From Vulcaniibacterium gelatinicum (GTDB lineage: Bacteria > Pseudomonadota > Gammaproteobacteria > Xanthomonadales > Xanthomonadaceae), in contig NZ_VNKO01000009.1 of the NCBI RefSeq assembly GCF_008033445.1, positions 1-64,000 on the forward strand: a DNA stretch of 64,000 bases, written 5' to 3'. This document shows, in pieces, positions 23,109 through 32,183 of this stretch; positions within the stretch are counted from its first letter, which is position 1; every line of letters starts with the position of its first letter. The notes under the pieces are model-generated. The model saw only the letters and a program-made list of their open reading frames with translations, searched no databases and was not told where the DNA came from. The position numbers were made by a program, and so were the translations under genes.

Positions 23109-24980
23109 TCAGCGCTGCGGCGAATACCGCAGCGTCAGCAGCCATTCGCGTCCGGGCTGGCGGTAGAACGCGACGGTTGCGTAGTCGCGGTCGAATGCGT
23201 TGGCCACCCGGGCCTGCAGCGTCAGCGCCTCGCTGAAGGCGTATTCGGCGCGCAGGTCGAAGGTGGCGTAGCCGCCCAGACGGCGGGTGTTGGCCACATC
23301 GTCCCAGCGCGCGCCTTCGCCCACTGCGGTCAGGCCGATCCGCAGCGCGCCGAAGGCGCGGTCGAGCTCGAGCCGCGCGCCGTGCCTGGCACGCCGCGGC
23401 AGCGCCAGGCCGGTGGCGCGGTTCTCGCTGTCGGCCACGCTCAGGCTGCCGGCGACGGTCCATTCCGACACGCGCGCGTCGAAGGTGAGTTCGGCGCCGC
23501 GGATGCGTGCGCGCTCCAGGTTGACCGCGCGGCCCAGCGCGGCGTCGTAGGTGATCAGGTCGTCGGCCTCGGTGCGGAACGCGGACAGGCGCGCGTTGCC
23601 GCGCGCGCCGCGCCAGGCCAGGCCGAGTTCGGCGCTGTCGGCCTCTTCCGGGCGCAAGGCCGGATTGCCGAAGAACGGGTAGTACAGCTCGTTGAAGGTG
23701 GGCGCCTTGAACGCGGTGCCGTAGCCGGCGATCACGCGCCAGCCGTCGGCAAGGTCCAGGCCCCAGGCCGCGCTGCCGGTGGTGTGGCCGCCGAACTGGT
23801 CGTTGTCGTCGCGGCGCAGGCTGGCCAGCAGGTCGTGGCGGCCGAACCGGCCCTGGTATTGCACGAAGCCGGCGCGGTTGGCGCGCGCGGCGCGCGCGTA
23901 GGTCGTGCTGGCCGCGACGTGGTCGCGCAGCCAGTCCACGCCGAGGGTGAGCAGCTGGCCACGGGCGAGGGTGAGATCGCCCTGCAGCGTGGCGCTGTCG
24001 CGGTCGGTCTGGAACCAGCCGATCCGGCCGGTGCCGTCGGGCAGCGGCACCACCCACGGCGAGGGCTTGGTCAGGTACTGGTCGGAACTGTCGGTGTTGC
24101 GGCCGGCGACGAGCTGCAGGCGCAGCCTCTCCGACGGCGTCCAGGTCGCGCGTCCGCCGAGCACCTGCTGCACGGTCTTGGACAGGTTGGTGAAGTCGCC
24201 GTCGAACACGTTGCGGCCCTCGGCGCGCAGCGCGTGCAGGTCCACTTGCAGCGTCTCGCCGGCATCCACGCCGCCGCGCAGCGACAGCGAGCGGTTGCGG
24301 TAGCCGTCGGCGTCGGGTTCGGGCAGGAAGATGAAGCAGCCGCCCGAGAACGGGCTCGGCGTGGCCACTTCGCAGGCGTCGAAGCCCTCCACGTTCTGGT
24401 ACGCCGCGTCCACGCCGAACCAGCCGCGCCCGAGGCCGCCGCCGAATCCGGCGCTGCCCTCGGCGCGACCGTGGCTGCCGAGCGTGGCGCTGGCGCGCGC
24501 GCGCAGGCCTTCGCGGTCGCGGCGGGTGAAGATCTGGATCACCCCGCCGATCGCTTCCGAACCGTACAGGCTCGAGCGCGGCCCGCGCACGATCTCGATC
24601 CGCTCGATCAGCGCCAGCGGCAGATCCTGGAATGCGGTCAGGCCGGACGTGGCCGAGCCCACGCGCACGCCGTCCACCAGCACCAGCACGTGGTCGGATT
24701 CGGCGCCGCGCAGGAACAGCGTGGTCAGTTTGCCGGCGCCGCCCTGGTTCGAGAGCGAGATGCCGGCGCGGCCGCGCAGCAGGTCGGGCAGCGAGTGCGC
24801 CTGGCTGCGCTCGATCTCCTCGCGGCCGATCACTTCGACCGGCGCGAGCGACTCGTCCACGGTGACCGCGGTGCGCGTGCCGGTGACCACGACCTCGTCG
24901 AGATCGGTCGGCGCGGACTGCGCGGCGGCGAGGGAAGGCAGGCCCAGCGCGATCGCCAGGCAGAGGGTGCGGTGTTGCAT
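23109..24980 (-). CDS. btuB: TonB-dependent vitamin B12 receptor
   Basis: BtuB imports cobalamins across the outer membrane. The 623-residue protein has a signal peptide (MQHRTLCLAIALGLPSLAAAQ), a TonB-box region (DLDEVVVTGTR), a plug domain (RGAESDHVLVLVDGVRVG, RGPRSSLYGSEAIGGVIQI) and a barrel ending in Arg-Tyr-Ser-Pro-Gln-Arg. The B12 assignment rests mainly on the cobalamin riboswitch in its leader. I start at 24980, where ggaga lies upstream; an in-frame ATG at 25016 would add an Arg-rich extension. Confidence 0.94.
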   Translation of the reverse strand: MQHRTLCLAIALGLPSLAAAQSAPTDLDEVVVTGTRTAVTVDESLAPVEVIGREEIERSQAHSLPDLLRGRAGISLSNQGGAGKLTTLFLRGAESDHVLVLVDGVRVGSATSGLTAFQDLPLALIERIEIVRGPRSSLYGSEAIGGVIQIFTRRDREGLRARASATLGSHGRAEGSAGFGGGLGRGWFGVDAAYQNVEGFDACEVATPSPFSGGCFIFLPEPDADGYRNRSLSLRGGVDAGETLQVDLHALRAEGRNVFDGDFTNLSKTVQQVLGGRATWTPSERLRLQLVAGRNTDSSDQYLTKPSPWVVPLPDGTGRIGWFQTDRDSATLQGDLTLARGQLLTLGVDWLRDHVAASTTYARAARANRAGFVQYQGRFGRHDLLASLRRDDNDQFGGHTTGSAAWGLDLADGWRVIAGYGTAFKAPTFNELYYPFFGNPALRPEEADSAELGLAWRGARGNARLSAFRTEADDLITYDAALGRAVNLERARIRGAELTFDARVSEWTVAGSLSVADSENRATGLALPRRARHGARLELDRAFGALRIGLTAVGEGARWDDVANTRRLGGYATFDLRAEYAFSEALTLQARVANAFDRDYATVAFYRQPGREWLLTLRYSPQR

Positions 24981-25084
24981 GTGCAGTCGTCTCCGGCGCG
25001 CACGCCCGCGCGCCATGGTGGGCAGGAGCGGTGGCGTGCGGCGGAGGACGGGCGGACGGCCGCGCACGGACGCGGCGGTGCCGC

Positions 25085-25103
25085 GCGATGCCCGCCGCAT
25101 CGC
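25085..25103 (-). promoter_or_regulatory. Hairpin just 3' of the B12 aptamer, possible expression platform
   Basis: GCGATGC and GCATCGC are perfect seven-base arms around a five-base loop, about 16 bases past the aptamer. There is no T-run after it, so if it is the switch it does not look like an intrinsic terminator. About 100 leader bases separate it from btuB. Confidence 0.35.
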
Positions 25104-25118
25104 AACCGGACGGACTTC

Positions 25119-25295
25119 GGGGCCGGTCTCCGGGCTCGCGTGTGGGTGTTCCCGATCCGGCGCCTTCCCATGCCGTAGCACAGTGGCCGATGCCGGACTT
25201 GGCACGCTTACCGTTGCGGGGGCAGCGCCGGACTGGTCCCGCGTGGTGCGGGGACGTCACCGGCTTCCCGTTTCAACCCTCGGGCGGATGCCGTC
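25119..25295 (-). ncRNA. Cobalamin (AdoCbl) riboswitch
   Basis: Read leftward, the leader contains the conserved cobalamin-aptamer boxes in order: GGGTTGAAACGGGAAGCCGG, then GGTGACG, GCTGCCCCCGCAACGGTAA, the B12-box core GCCACTG, GGGAAGG, and CGCGAGCCCGGAGACCGGCC. It sits upstream of btuB, where such switches lower expression when B12 is plentiful. The ends are approximate. Confidence 0.93.
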
Positions 25296-25351
25296 GGGTC
25301 ACCTCGAAGCGGCGCGCAGTGTAGCAGCGCGCGGGGCGGGGTGCCGGCGCG

Positions 25352-25738
25352 TCAATCCTCGCCGGCCGCGGGGGCGTCGGCGCGTTCGTCATCGAACAGG
25401 CCCAGGCCCGGTGCGGACGGTTCGGCGATGTGGTGGGTGGTGGTGACCGGCGCGGCGGCCGGCTTGTAGCGCGGCGGCGGCAGCAGCGCCGTGGCCGCGT
25501 CGGCGGCCAGCACCAGTTCCTGGCGCCGGGCCTCCGGCACCTCCTGCCAGTGGCAGCCGAGCAACGCGCCCTCGAGCGCGTAGAGCAGGTTCAGGCTCGG
25601 CTTGAAGCCGGCGCGCCGGACGCGCATGAACGCTTCCACCGCGCCCACCGCGGCCAGGTCCTCGTAGGTGCGCAGGCCCACCTGGCGCAGCCAGGCGGCG
25701 CTCTTGGGGCCGATGTTGCGCAGCTTGGGGGCGTTCAC
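25352..25738 (-). CDS. TfoX C-terminal-domain protein
   Basis: A 128-residue protein with only the C-terminal half of TfoX/Sxy (LRNIGPKSAAWLRQVGLRTYEDL and LNLLYALEGALLGCHWQEVP). This helix-hairpin-helix-like module is found alone in many bacteria. Full TfoX affects competence, but a stand-alone domain cannot be assumed to do so. The GTG start overlaps the stop of the preceding GAF gene (GTGA), which argues for translational coupling. The last 40 residues are a low-complexity tail. Confidence 0.82.
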   Translation of the reverse strand: MNAPKLRNIGPKSAAWLRQVGLRTYEDLAAVGAVEAFMRVRRAGFKPSLNLLYALEGALLGCHWQEVPEARRQELVLAADAATALLPPPRYKPAAAPVTTTHHIAEPSAPGLGLFDDERADAPAAGED

Positions 25739-26217
25739 CGGAGGGACTCCACGTACGCCCGGGCGATCGCTTCCAGGCCGCGCTGGTCCTCGGCGTCGAA
25801 GCGCGCCGGCACCGGACTGTCGAGGTCGAACACGCCGATCAGCTCCTCGCCGCGCAGCAGCGGCACCACCAGCTCCGAGGCCGAGGCCGCATCGCAGGCG
25901 ATGTGGCCGGGGAAGGCGTGCACGTCGTCCACCCGCTGCGTGGCGCGCATGCGCGCGGCGGCGCCGCACACGCCGCGGTCGAGCGGGATGCGCACGCAGG
26001 CGGGCAGGCCCTGGAACGGCCCGACCACCAGCTCGCGGCCGTCGAAGAAGTAGAAGCCGACCCAGTTCAGGTCGGGCAGCGCGTTGTAGACCAGGGCGGC
26101 GAGGTTGGCGGCGTTGGCGATGCGGTCGTGCTCGCCGTGGAGCAGGGCACGGGCCTGCGCGAGCAGCTGCGCGTACTGCGCCGGCTTGGTGCCGGACAGG
26201 GCGGTCGCGGTGAACAT
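25735..26217 (-). CDS. msrC: Free methionine-(R)-sulfoxide reductase (GAF domain)
   Basis: This enzyme repairs free Met-R-sulfoxide using thioredoxin. The 160-residue GAF-domain protein has the motif NWVGFYFFDGRELVVGPFQG. Three conserved cysteines lie at 74, 84 and 108, with the same 10- and 24-residue spacing as E. coli fRMsr (84, 94, 118). The ATG at 26217 is the only plausible start. It is coupled to the TfoX-like gene and divergent from the TMEM175-like gene. Confidence 0.9.
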   Translation of the reverse strand: MFTATALSGTKPAQYAQLLAQARALLHGEHDRIANAANLAALVYNALPDLNWVGFYFFDGRELVVGPFQGLPACVRIPLDRGVCGAAARMRATQRVDDVHAFPGHIACDAASASELVVPLLRGEELIGVFDLDSPVPARFDAEDQRGLEAIARAYVESLR

Positions 26218-26283
26218 GGCGCCAGTGTAGCAGCGCCGCCGGGCCGGCTTACCATGTCCCTGGTCATGGGCGAGGGAGGCCGC

Positions 26284-27030
26284 ATGCAACCGACGGAAAT
26301 GCCGACCGAAGGCGGGTTCCGCCTGCGCGGGCGCGAGGTCACGCGCCTGGAGACCTTCGTGGACGCCGCGTTCGCCTTTTCGCTGACGCTGCTGGTGATC
26401 TTCTTCAACGAACTGCCCGACACCGTGGCCGAGCTGCGCGAGGCGCTGCGGCGGGTGCCGACCTTCGCCGTCTGCTTCGTGCTGCTGATGTTGTTCTGGG
26501 CCGCGCACAACCGCTGGAGCCGGCGTTTCGGCCTGGAGGACGCCAGGTCCACGGTGCTGAGCCTGGCGCTGGTGCTGGTGTACGTGTACCCGCTGCGGAT
26601 GATGATCTCGGCGGGGCTGTCGCTGCTGACCGGCGGCTGGGTGCCGAGCGAGCTCGGCGGCCTGGGCGGCGCGGACTGGCTGCTGGGGGTGCAGACCGCC
26701 TTCATGGTGTACGCGGCCGGCTTCGGGCTGCTGGCCTGGCTGATCTGGCGCCTGAACGCGCACGCGCTCGCGCACGCCGACGCGCTCGCGCTGGACGCCT
26801 GCGAGCGCTACGAGACCGCGACCGAGATCGGCGTGCACCGGATCATGACCGGCGCGGCCGCGCTCAGCCTGCTGCTCAGCCTGGTTCTGCTGGCATGGCC
26901 GCCGACGCGCGCCTGGAGCTGGCTGGTGGGGCTACCGATGTGGGTCTATGCGGTGATGGGCGCGGTGCTCGGCATGTACGGCGCCCGCCGCGCCGCGCGC
27001 CGCGCCGCGGTGCTGGGGGCGGCGGCATGA
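26284..27030 (+). CDS. TMEM175-like (DUF1211) potassium channel family protein
   Basis: A 248-residue membrane protein with about six helices. The N-terminal helix carries the TMEM175-type motif in variant form: R-L-E-T-F-V-D-A (family RxxxFSD), followed by FAFSLTLLV. Bacterial members of this family can conduct K+, but the Ser-to-Val change leaves this one's activity open. The ATG at 26284 has a good gagggaggc ribosome site; an ATG at 26254 is weaker. The stop overlaps the bioD start (ATGA). Confidence 0.8.
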   Translation: MQPTEMPTEGGFRLRGREVTRLETFVDAAFAFSLTLLVIFFNELPDTVAELREALRRVPTFAVCFVLLMLFWAAHNRWSRRFGLEDARSTVLSLALVLVYVYPLRMMISAGLSLLTGGWVPSELGGLGGADWLLGVQTAFMVYAAGFGLLAWLIWRLNAHALAHADALALDACERYETATEIGVHRIMTGAAALSLLLSLVLLAWPPTRAWSWLVGLPMWVYAVMGAVLGMYGARRAARRAAVLGAAA

Positions 27031-27707
27031 ACGCGGCCGGCCTGTACGTCACCGGGACCGACACCGGCGTCGGCAAGACCGTCGCCAGCGCCGCGCTGCT
27101 GCATGCGCTGCGGGCGCAGGGGCGGCGTGCGATCGGGATGAAGCCGGTCGCCAGCGGCTGCGAGCCCACGGCGCACGGCTGGCGCAATGCCGATGCGCTG
27201 GCCCTGCAGGCCGCCAGCGACCCGCGCCCGGACTACGCCGACTGCAATCCCTACGCGCTGCGGCTGCCGCTGGCGCCCGAGCTCGCCGCGCGCGCGGACG
27301 GCGTGGAAGTGGAGTTGGCCCCGATCCTGGCGGCGCATGCGCGGCTGGCCGCGCAGGCCGAGGTGGTGGTGGTCGAAGGCGTGGGCGGCTGGGCCGCGCC
27401 GCTGTCCGGCACGCTCGACCAGGCCGACCTGGTGCGCGCGCTGCAGCTGCCGGTGGTGCTGGTGATTGGTCTGCGCCTGGGCTGCCTCAACCACGCCTAC
27501 CTCAGCGCGCGCGCGATCGCCGCCGACGGCTGCCGGCTGGTCGGCTGGATCGCCAGCCGCATCGACCCGGCCATGGACGCCGCGGACGACAACCTGGCGT
27601 TGCTGCGTAGTCGCTTGCCGGCGCCGTGCTGGGGCGTGCTGCCCCATGCACCGGGGGCGGACGCGGCGACACTGGCCCGCGAGTTGCGGGTTCCGCCGCC
27701 CGCCTGA
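27027..27707 (+). CDS. bioD: Dethiobiotin synthetase
   Basis: BioD closes the ureido ring of dethiobiotin from diaminopelargonate, CO2 and ATP. The 226-residue protein has the P-loop GTDTGVGKT, the substrate lysine region MKPVASGCEP and VVEGVGGWAAPL. It is coupled to the TMEM175-like gene by ATGA overlap; no other biotin gene is nearby. The biotin acceptor protein AccB is encoded about 30 kb away in this window. Confidence 0.96.
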   Translation: MNAAGLYVTGTDTGVGKTVASAALLHALRAQGRRAIGMKPVASGCEPTAHGWRNADALALQAASDPRPDYADCNPYALRLPLAPELAARADGVEVELAPILAAHARLAAQAEVVVVEGVGGWAAPLSGTLDQADLVRALQLPVVLVIGLRLGCLNHAYLSARAIAADGCRLVGWIASRIDPAMDAADDNLALLRSRLPAPCWGVLPHAPGADAATLARELRVPPPA

Positions 27708-27790
27708 CTTCCGGCACGGGCGGATCCGGGCCTCAATGCTAGACTCGCCGGTACAAGAATAAGACCCTCTTCTCCGCGCGCGAGGCCGCC

Positions 27791-28936
27791 ATGCGCCGTG
27801 CCCTCCTGTTCCTGACGTTGTCCGTCGCGCTGGCGACGCTCGCCTGTTCCAACAACCAGGCTGCCGGCCCTGCCGGCGGCGAGGCCGGCGGTCCACCCGG
27901 CGGCGGCATGCCGCCGCTGCCGGTCGAGGCGGTGACGGTGCAGCTCGAACCGCTCGCGGCCGGCCTGCAGACGGTCGGCAGCCTGCGCGCCGACGAGCAG
28001 GTGGTGGTGCGTCCGGAGGTCGCCGGCCGCATCGTCCGCATCCATTTCCAGGAAGGCGGGCGCGTGGCCGCCGGGCAGGCGCTGTTCACGCTCGACCCCA
28101 GCACCGCCCAGGCCGCCTACAACGAGGCCCTGGCCAACCTCGAGAACAGCCGCCGCAACGCCGCCCGCGCCGGCGAACTGGCGCGGCAGAAGCTGGTGGC
28201 GCAGGCCGACTACGATCGCGCCCGCGCCCAGCTCGAGGTGGACCAGGCGCGCGCCGCCTCGGCCCGCACCGCGCTGGCGAAGATGACCCTGCGCGCGCCG
28301 TTCTCCGGCCAGGTGGGCCTGCGCGAGGTCAGCGTCGGCGAGTTCGTCAACGTCGGCGACGCGCTGGTGACCCTGGTGCGGCTGGATCCGATCGAGGTGG
28401 ATTTCAGCGTGCCGGAGAGCGCGCTCGCGCAACTGCGCGCCGGGCAGGCGATCACCGTGACCGTGGACGCCTTCCCCGGCGACCGCTTCGGCGGCGAGGT
28501 GGTCGCGATCGACCCGGTGGTGGATCCGAACACCCGCAGCGTGCGCCTGCGCGCGCGGATCGCCAACCCCGACGGCCGCCTGCATCCGGGCCAGTTCGCG
28601 CAGCTGCAATTGCAGTCGGGCGGCGCGCAGCGCGGCCTGCTGATCCCCGAGCAGGCGTTGCTGCAGCAGGGCGAGGAGCGCTACGTCTTCACCATCGTGG
28701 ACGGCAAGGCCAAGCGCACGGCGATCAAGACCGGGGTGCGCGTGCCGGGCAAGGTGCAGGTGGTCGAAGGGCTCAAGCCCGGCGACACCGTGATCACCGC
28801 CGGCCAGACCAAGCCGATGATGGGCGACGGCCTGCCGGTGCAGCCGATGCCCGCCCCGGGCGCCGCGCCGGCGGCCGCAGGCAAGCCGCCCGCGGCCAAG
28901 GCGAAGCCGCAGGCGGACGAGCCGCAAGCGCACTGA
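27791..28936 (+). CDS. RND efflux periplasmic adaptor
   Basis: A 381-residue membrane fusion protein. It has an N-terminal signal with a Cys (LSVALATLACSNN) that is probably lipidated, the two halves of the lipoyl domain (VVVRPEVAGRIVRIHFQEGG and LRAPFSGQVGLREVSVGE), a coiled-coil hairpin and a beta-barrel domain. It precedes its RND pump by 54 bases. A Gly/Pro-rich segment follows the lipidation site. A -10-like TAGACT lies at 27740-27745. The substrate is not predictable. Confidence 0.95.
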   Translation: MRRALLFLTLSVALATLACSNNQAAGPAGGEAGGPPGGGMPPLPVEAVTVQLEPLAAGLQTVGSLRADEQVVVRPEVAGRIVRIHFQEGGRVAAGQALFTLDPSTAQAAYNEALANLENSRRNAARAGELARQKLVAQADYDRARAQLEVDQARAASARTALAKMTLRAPFSGQVGLREVSVGEFVNVGDALVTLVRLDPIEVDFSVPESALAQLRAGQAITVTVDAFPGDRFGGEVVAIDPVVDPNTRSVRLRARIANPDGRLHPGQFAQLQLQSGGAQRGLLIPEQALLQQGEERYVFTIVDGKAKRTAIKTGVRVPGKVQVVEGLKPGDTVITAGQTKPMMGDGLPVQPMPAPGAAPAAAGKPPAAKAKPQADEPQAH

Positions 28937-28990
28937 CGCCCTGCGCACGCCCGCTCCCGCCGGAGCGGGCCCTGCCACAGCGAGGCCCCC

Positions 28991-31900
28991 ATGGTCCTGT
29001 CCGACGTCTCCATCCGCCGACCGGTGTTCGCCACCGTGATCAACCTGGTGGTGCTGCTGGTCGGCATCATCGCCTTCGACCGCCTCGCGGTGCGGCTGAT
29101 CCCGAACGTGGACGTGCCGGTGGTGACGGTCAACACCAGCTATCCCGGCGCCAGCGCGCAGGTGATCGAATCGCAGGTCACCCAGCCGATCGAGGACGCG
29201 CTCTCCGGCATCGAGGGCGTGGAATACATGCAGTCGGTGTCGCGCGAGCAGTCCTCGCAGGTGACGATCCGCTTCCGCATCGACCGCGACCCGGACGCCG
29301 CCGCCTCCGACGTGCGCGACCGCGTGGCCCAGGCGCGCGCGTTCCTGCCCGAGGAGGTGGAGGCGCCGATCGTGCAGAAGCAGGAGGCCGACCAGCAGCC
29401 GATCATCTACCTGGCCTTCTCCTCCGACCGCCATTCCCAGGTCGAGATCGCCGACTACGCCGAGCGCATCGTCAAGGACCGCGTGCAGACGATCCCGGGC
29501 GTGGCCCAGGCGCAGGTGTACTCGACCACCTACGCGATGCGGGTCTGGCTGCAGCCGCAGCGGCTGGCCGGCTTCGGCCTCACCCCGGCCGACGTGGAGA
29601 CCGCGCTGCGCCGGCAGAACGTCGAGATCCCGGCCGGCCGCGTCGAGGGCAGCGACCGCGAGTTCACGGTGCTGTCGGAAACCGACCTCAAGACCCCGGA
29701 GGAGTTCGGCGCCATCGTCCTGGCCGAGTCGAACGGCACCCTGGTGCGCCTGCGCGACGTGGCCAAGGTCGAGCTCGGCCAGGAGGAGGACCGCTTCCGC
29801 GCCCGCTACAACGGCACGAACGCGGTGCCGCTGGGCATCGTCAAGCAGGCGGTCGCCAACCCGCTGGAGATCTCCGACGCGCTGCAGGTGATGCTGCCGC
29901 AGATCACCGCCTCGCTGCCGGAGGGCATGAAGGTCGAGATCGCCTACGACTCGACCATGTTCATCCGCAACTCGATCGAGGAGGTCTACAAGACCGTCGC
30001 CGAGGCGGTGCTGCTGGTGATCGTGGTGATCTTCCTGTTCCTGCGCAGCTGGCGCGCCACCCTCATTCCGCTGGTGACGATCCCGCTGTCGCTGGTCGGC
30101 GCGTTCGCGCTGATGTACCTGTTCGGCTTCACCATCAACACGCTCACCCTGCTGGCGATGGTGCTCGCGATCGGCCTGGTGGTGGACGACGCGATCGTGA
30201 TGCTGGAGAACATCTACCGCCACATCGAGGAGGGCATGCCGCCGATGGAGGCGGCGCTCAAGGGCAGCAAGGAGATTGGCTTCGCAATCGTGGCCATGAC
30301 CCTGACCCTGGCGGCGGTGTACGTGCCGCTGGCGTTCTCCACCGGCCGCACCGGCAAGCTGTTCGTCGAGTTCGCGCTGACCCTGGCCGGCGCGGTGCTG
30401 GTGTCCGGCTTCACCGCCCTGACCCTGTCGCCGATGATGTGCTCGCGGCTGCTGCGCCACGAGCAGAAGCACGGCCGCTTGTACGAGACCGGCGAGCGCG
30501 TGCTGCGCTGGCTCGACGAGACCTACCGCCGGCTGCTGACCCGGGCGCTGTCGCTGCGCTGGGCGGTGATGGCGGGGGGCGCGGTGATCGCCGGCCTGGC
30601 GCTGTGGCTGTTCATGAGCCTGCCGCGCGAGCTGGCGCCGCAGGAGGACCAGGGCTTCATCATCGCCATCGGCATCGCGCCGGAAGGCTCGACGGTGGAG
30701 TACACCGACCGCTACGCGCGCCAGATCGAGGGCATGCTGCTCGGCCTGCCGCAGCAGCAGCGCGTGTTCCAGATCGTCGGCTTCCCCGACGTCACCCAGA
30801 CCATCGGCTTCACCATGCTCACCGACTGGGAGCAGCGCGAGCAGTCGGCGCAGCAGATCGCCGGCAGCCCGTTCCCGCCCTCGGGGCTGGCGGCGCAGAT
30901 GTTCTTCGCCGTGCCGGGCCTGATGGCCTTCACCGTGACCCCGCCGCCGCTCGGCCAGGAGGGCTTCGGCCAGCCGGTGAACTTCGTGGTGCAGAGCACC
31001 GGCACCTGGGAGGAGCTGAACGCCGTGGTCGGCAAGCTGCTGGCGAAGATGCAGGAAAACCCCCGGCTCACCAACCCCGACACCGACCTCAAGCTCAACA
31101 AGCCGCAGTTGCGGATCTCGGTCAACCGCGACAAGGTCGCGGCGGTGGGCAGCGACGTGGCCACCGTCGGACGCACCCTCGAGACCCTGCTTGGCGGGCG
31201 CAACGTCACCCGCTTCAAGAAGGGCTCGGAGCAGTACGACGTGATCGTGCAGGTGGAGGACGCGAACCGGCGCGTGCCGGGCGACCTGTCCAACATCTTC
31301 GTCCGCGCCGGCGACGGGCAGATGGTGCAGCTGTCGAACCTGGTGGACGTGCAGGAGACGATCGCGGCCAAGGAACTCAACCACTTCAACAAGCTGCGCG
31401 CGGCCACGATCAGCGCCGGCCTGGCGCCCGGCTACTCGATGGGCGAGGCGCTGGCGTGGATGGAGGACGCGCTGCGCGAGGTCGCGCCGGAGGCGCTGTA
31501 CGACCTGTCCGGACAGAGCCGCGAGTTCCGCGAGTCGGCGAGCGACTTCGCCCTGATCTTCGCCCTGGCGCTGGCCTTCATCTTCCTGGTGCTGGCGGCG
31601 CAATTCGAGAGCTGGGTGGACCCGCTGGTGATCCTGCTCGCGGTGCCGCTGGCCGCGTTTGGCGCGTTCCTGGCGCTCAAGCTCAGCGGCCACGGCAGCT
31701 GGAACATCTACACCCAGATCGGCATCGTCACCCTGGTCGGCCTGATCGCCAAGCACGGCATCCTGATCGTGGAGTTCTCCAACCAGCTGCAGGAGCAGGG
31801 GCGGAGCAAGCGCGAGGCGGTGGTCGAGGCGGCCGCGCTGCGCCTGCGCCCGATCCTGATGACCACCGGCGCGATGGTGTTCGGCGCGCTGCCGCTGGCG

Positions 31901-32089
31901 ATCGCGAGCGGCGCCGGCGCCGAGGCGCGCAACCAGATCGGCCTGGTGATCGTGGGTGGCATGGCGATCGGCACCTTCTTCACCCTGTTCGTGGTGCCGG
32001 TGATCTACCTGCTGATCGGCCGCGACCACCACAAGGCGCTGGCGCGCAAGGCCGCGCTGGCCGCACGGCCGGCGGCGGCGGAAGGCTGA
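28991..32089 (+). CDS. RND multidrug efflux pump (AcrB/MexB family)
   Basis: A 1032-residue proton-driven exporter of the HAE1 type. It has 12 membrane helices and two large periplasmic loops. The proton-relay acidic pair is in LAIGLVVDDAIVMLENI on helix 4, and the C-terminal half has GIVTLVGLIAKHGILIVEF. It works with the adaptor upstream and an outer-membrane factor encoded elsewhere. Length is typical for the family. Convergent with the phasin gene; a hairpin separates them. Confidence 0.96.
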   Translation: MVLSDVSIRRPVFATVINLVVLLVGIIAFDRLAVRLIPNVDVPVVTVNTSYPGASAQVIESQVTQPIEDALSGIEGVEYMQSVSREQSSQVTIRFRIDRDPDAAASDVRDRVAQARAFLPEEVEAPIVQKQEADQQPIIYLAFSSDRHSQVEIADYAERIVKDRVQTIPGVAQAQVYSTTYAMRVWLQPQRLAGFGLTPADVETALRRQNVEIPAGRVEGSDREFTVLSETDLKTPEEFGAIVLAESNGTLVRLRDVAKVELGQEEDRFRARYNGTNAVPLGIVKQAVANPLEISDALQVMLPQITASLPEGMKVEIAYDSTMFIRNSIEEVYKTVAEAVLLVIVVIFLFLRSWRATLIPLVTIPLSLVGAFALMYLFGFTINTLTLLAMVLAIGLVVDDAIVMLENIYRHIEEGMPPMEAALKGSKEIGFAIVAMTLTLAAVYVPLAFSTGRTGKLFVEFALTLAGAVLVSGFTALTLSPMMCSRLLRHEQKHGRLYETGERVLRWLDETYRRLLTRALSLRWAVMAGGAVIAGLALWLFMSLPRELAPQEDQGFIIAIGIAPEGSTVEYTDRYARQIEGMLLGLPQQQRVFQIVGFPDVTQTIGFTMLTDWEQREQSAQQIAGSPFPPSGLAAQMFFAVPGLMAFTVTPPPLGQEGFGQPVNFVVQSTGTWEELNAVVGKLLAKMQENPRLTNPDTDLKLNKPQLRISVNRDKVAAVGSDVATVGRTLETLLGGRNVTRFKKGSEQYDVIVQVEDANRRVPGDLSNIFVRAGDGQMVQLSNLVDVQETIAAKELNHFNKLRAATISAGLAPGYSMGEALAWMEDALREVAPEALYDLSGQSREFRESASDFALIFALALAFIFLVLAAQFESWVDPLVILLAVPLAAFGAFLALKLSGHGSWNIYTQIGIVTLVGLIAKHGILIVEFSNQLQEQGRSKREAVVEAAALRLRPILMTTGAMVFGALPLAIASGAGAEARNQIGLVIVGGMAIGTFFTLFVVPVIYLLIGRDHHKALARKAALAARPAAAEG

Positions 32090-32093
32090 GCAA

Positions 32094-32124
32094 GAAAAAA
32101 ACCCGGCAGCGGGCGCTGCCGGGT
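32094..32124 (-). terminator. Intrinsic terminator of the phasin gene
   Basis: Read leftward, the stem ACCCGGCAGC/GCTGCCGGGT (four-base loop) is followed by a run of eight T. This is a classical intrinsic terminator for the minus strand. On the plus strand the T-run is missing after the stem, so it would stop the efflux operon less well. Confidence 0.85.
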
Positions 32125-32183
32125 CTTGCGCGGGGAGAGAGGACCGCGCGGCCGGATGGCCGGCCTCGTTGGAGAGAACGGAC

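Noticed and set aside
27497-32032. 1511-codon open frame on the minus strand opposite the RND pump genes
   Set aside because: It is antisense to two clearly recognised genes and reads as His/Arg/Gln/Leu-rich low complexity, the usual product of GC-rich complementary frames.
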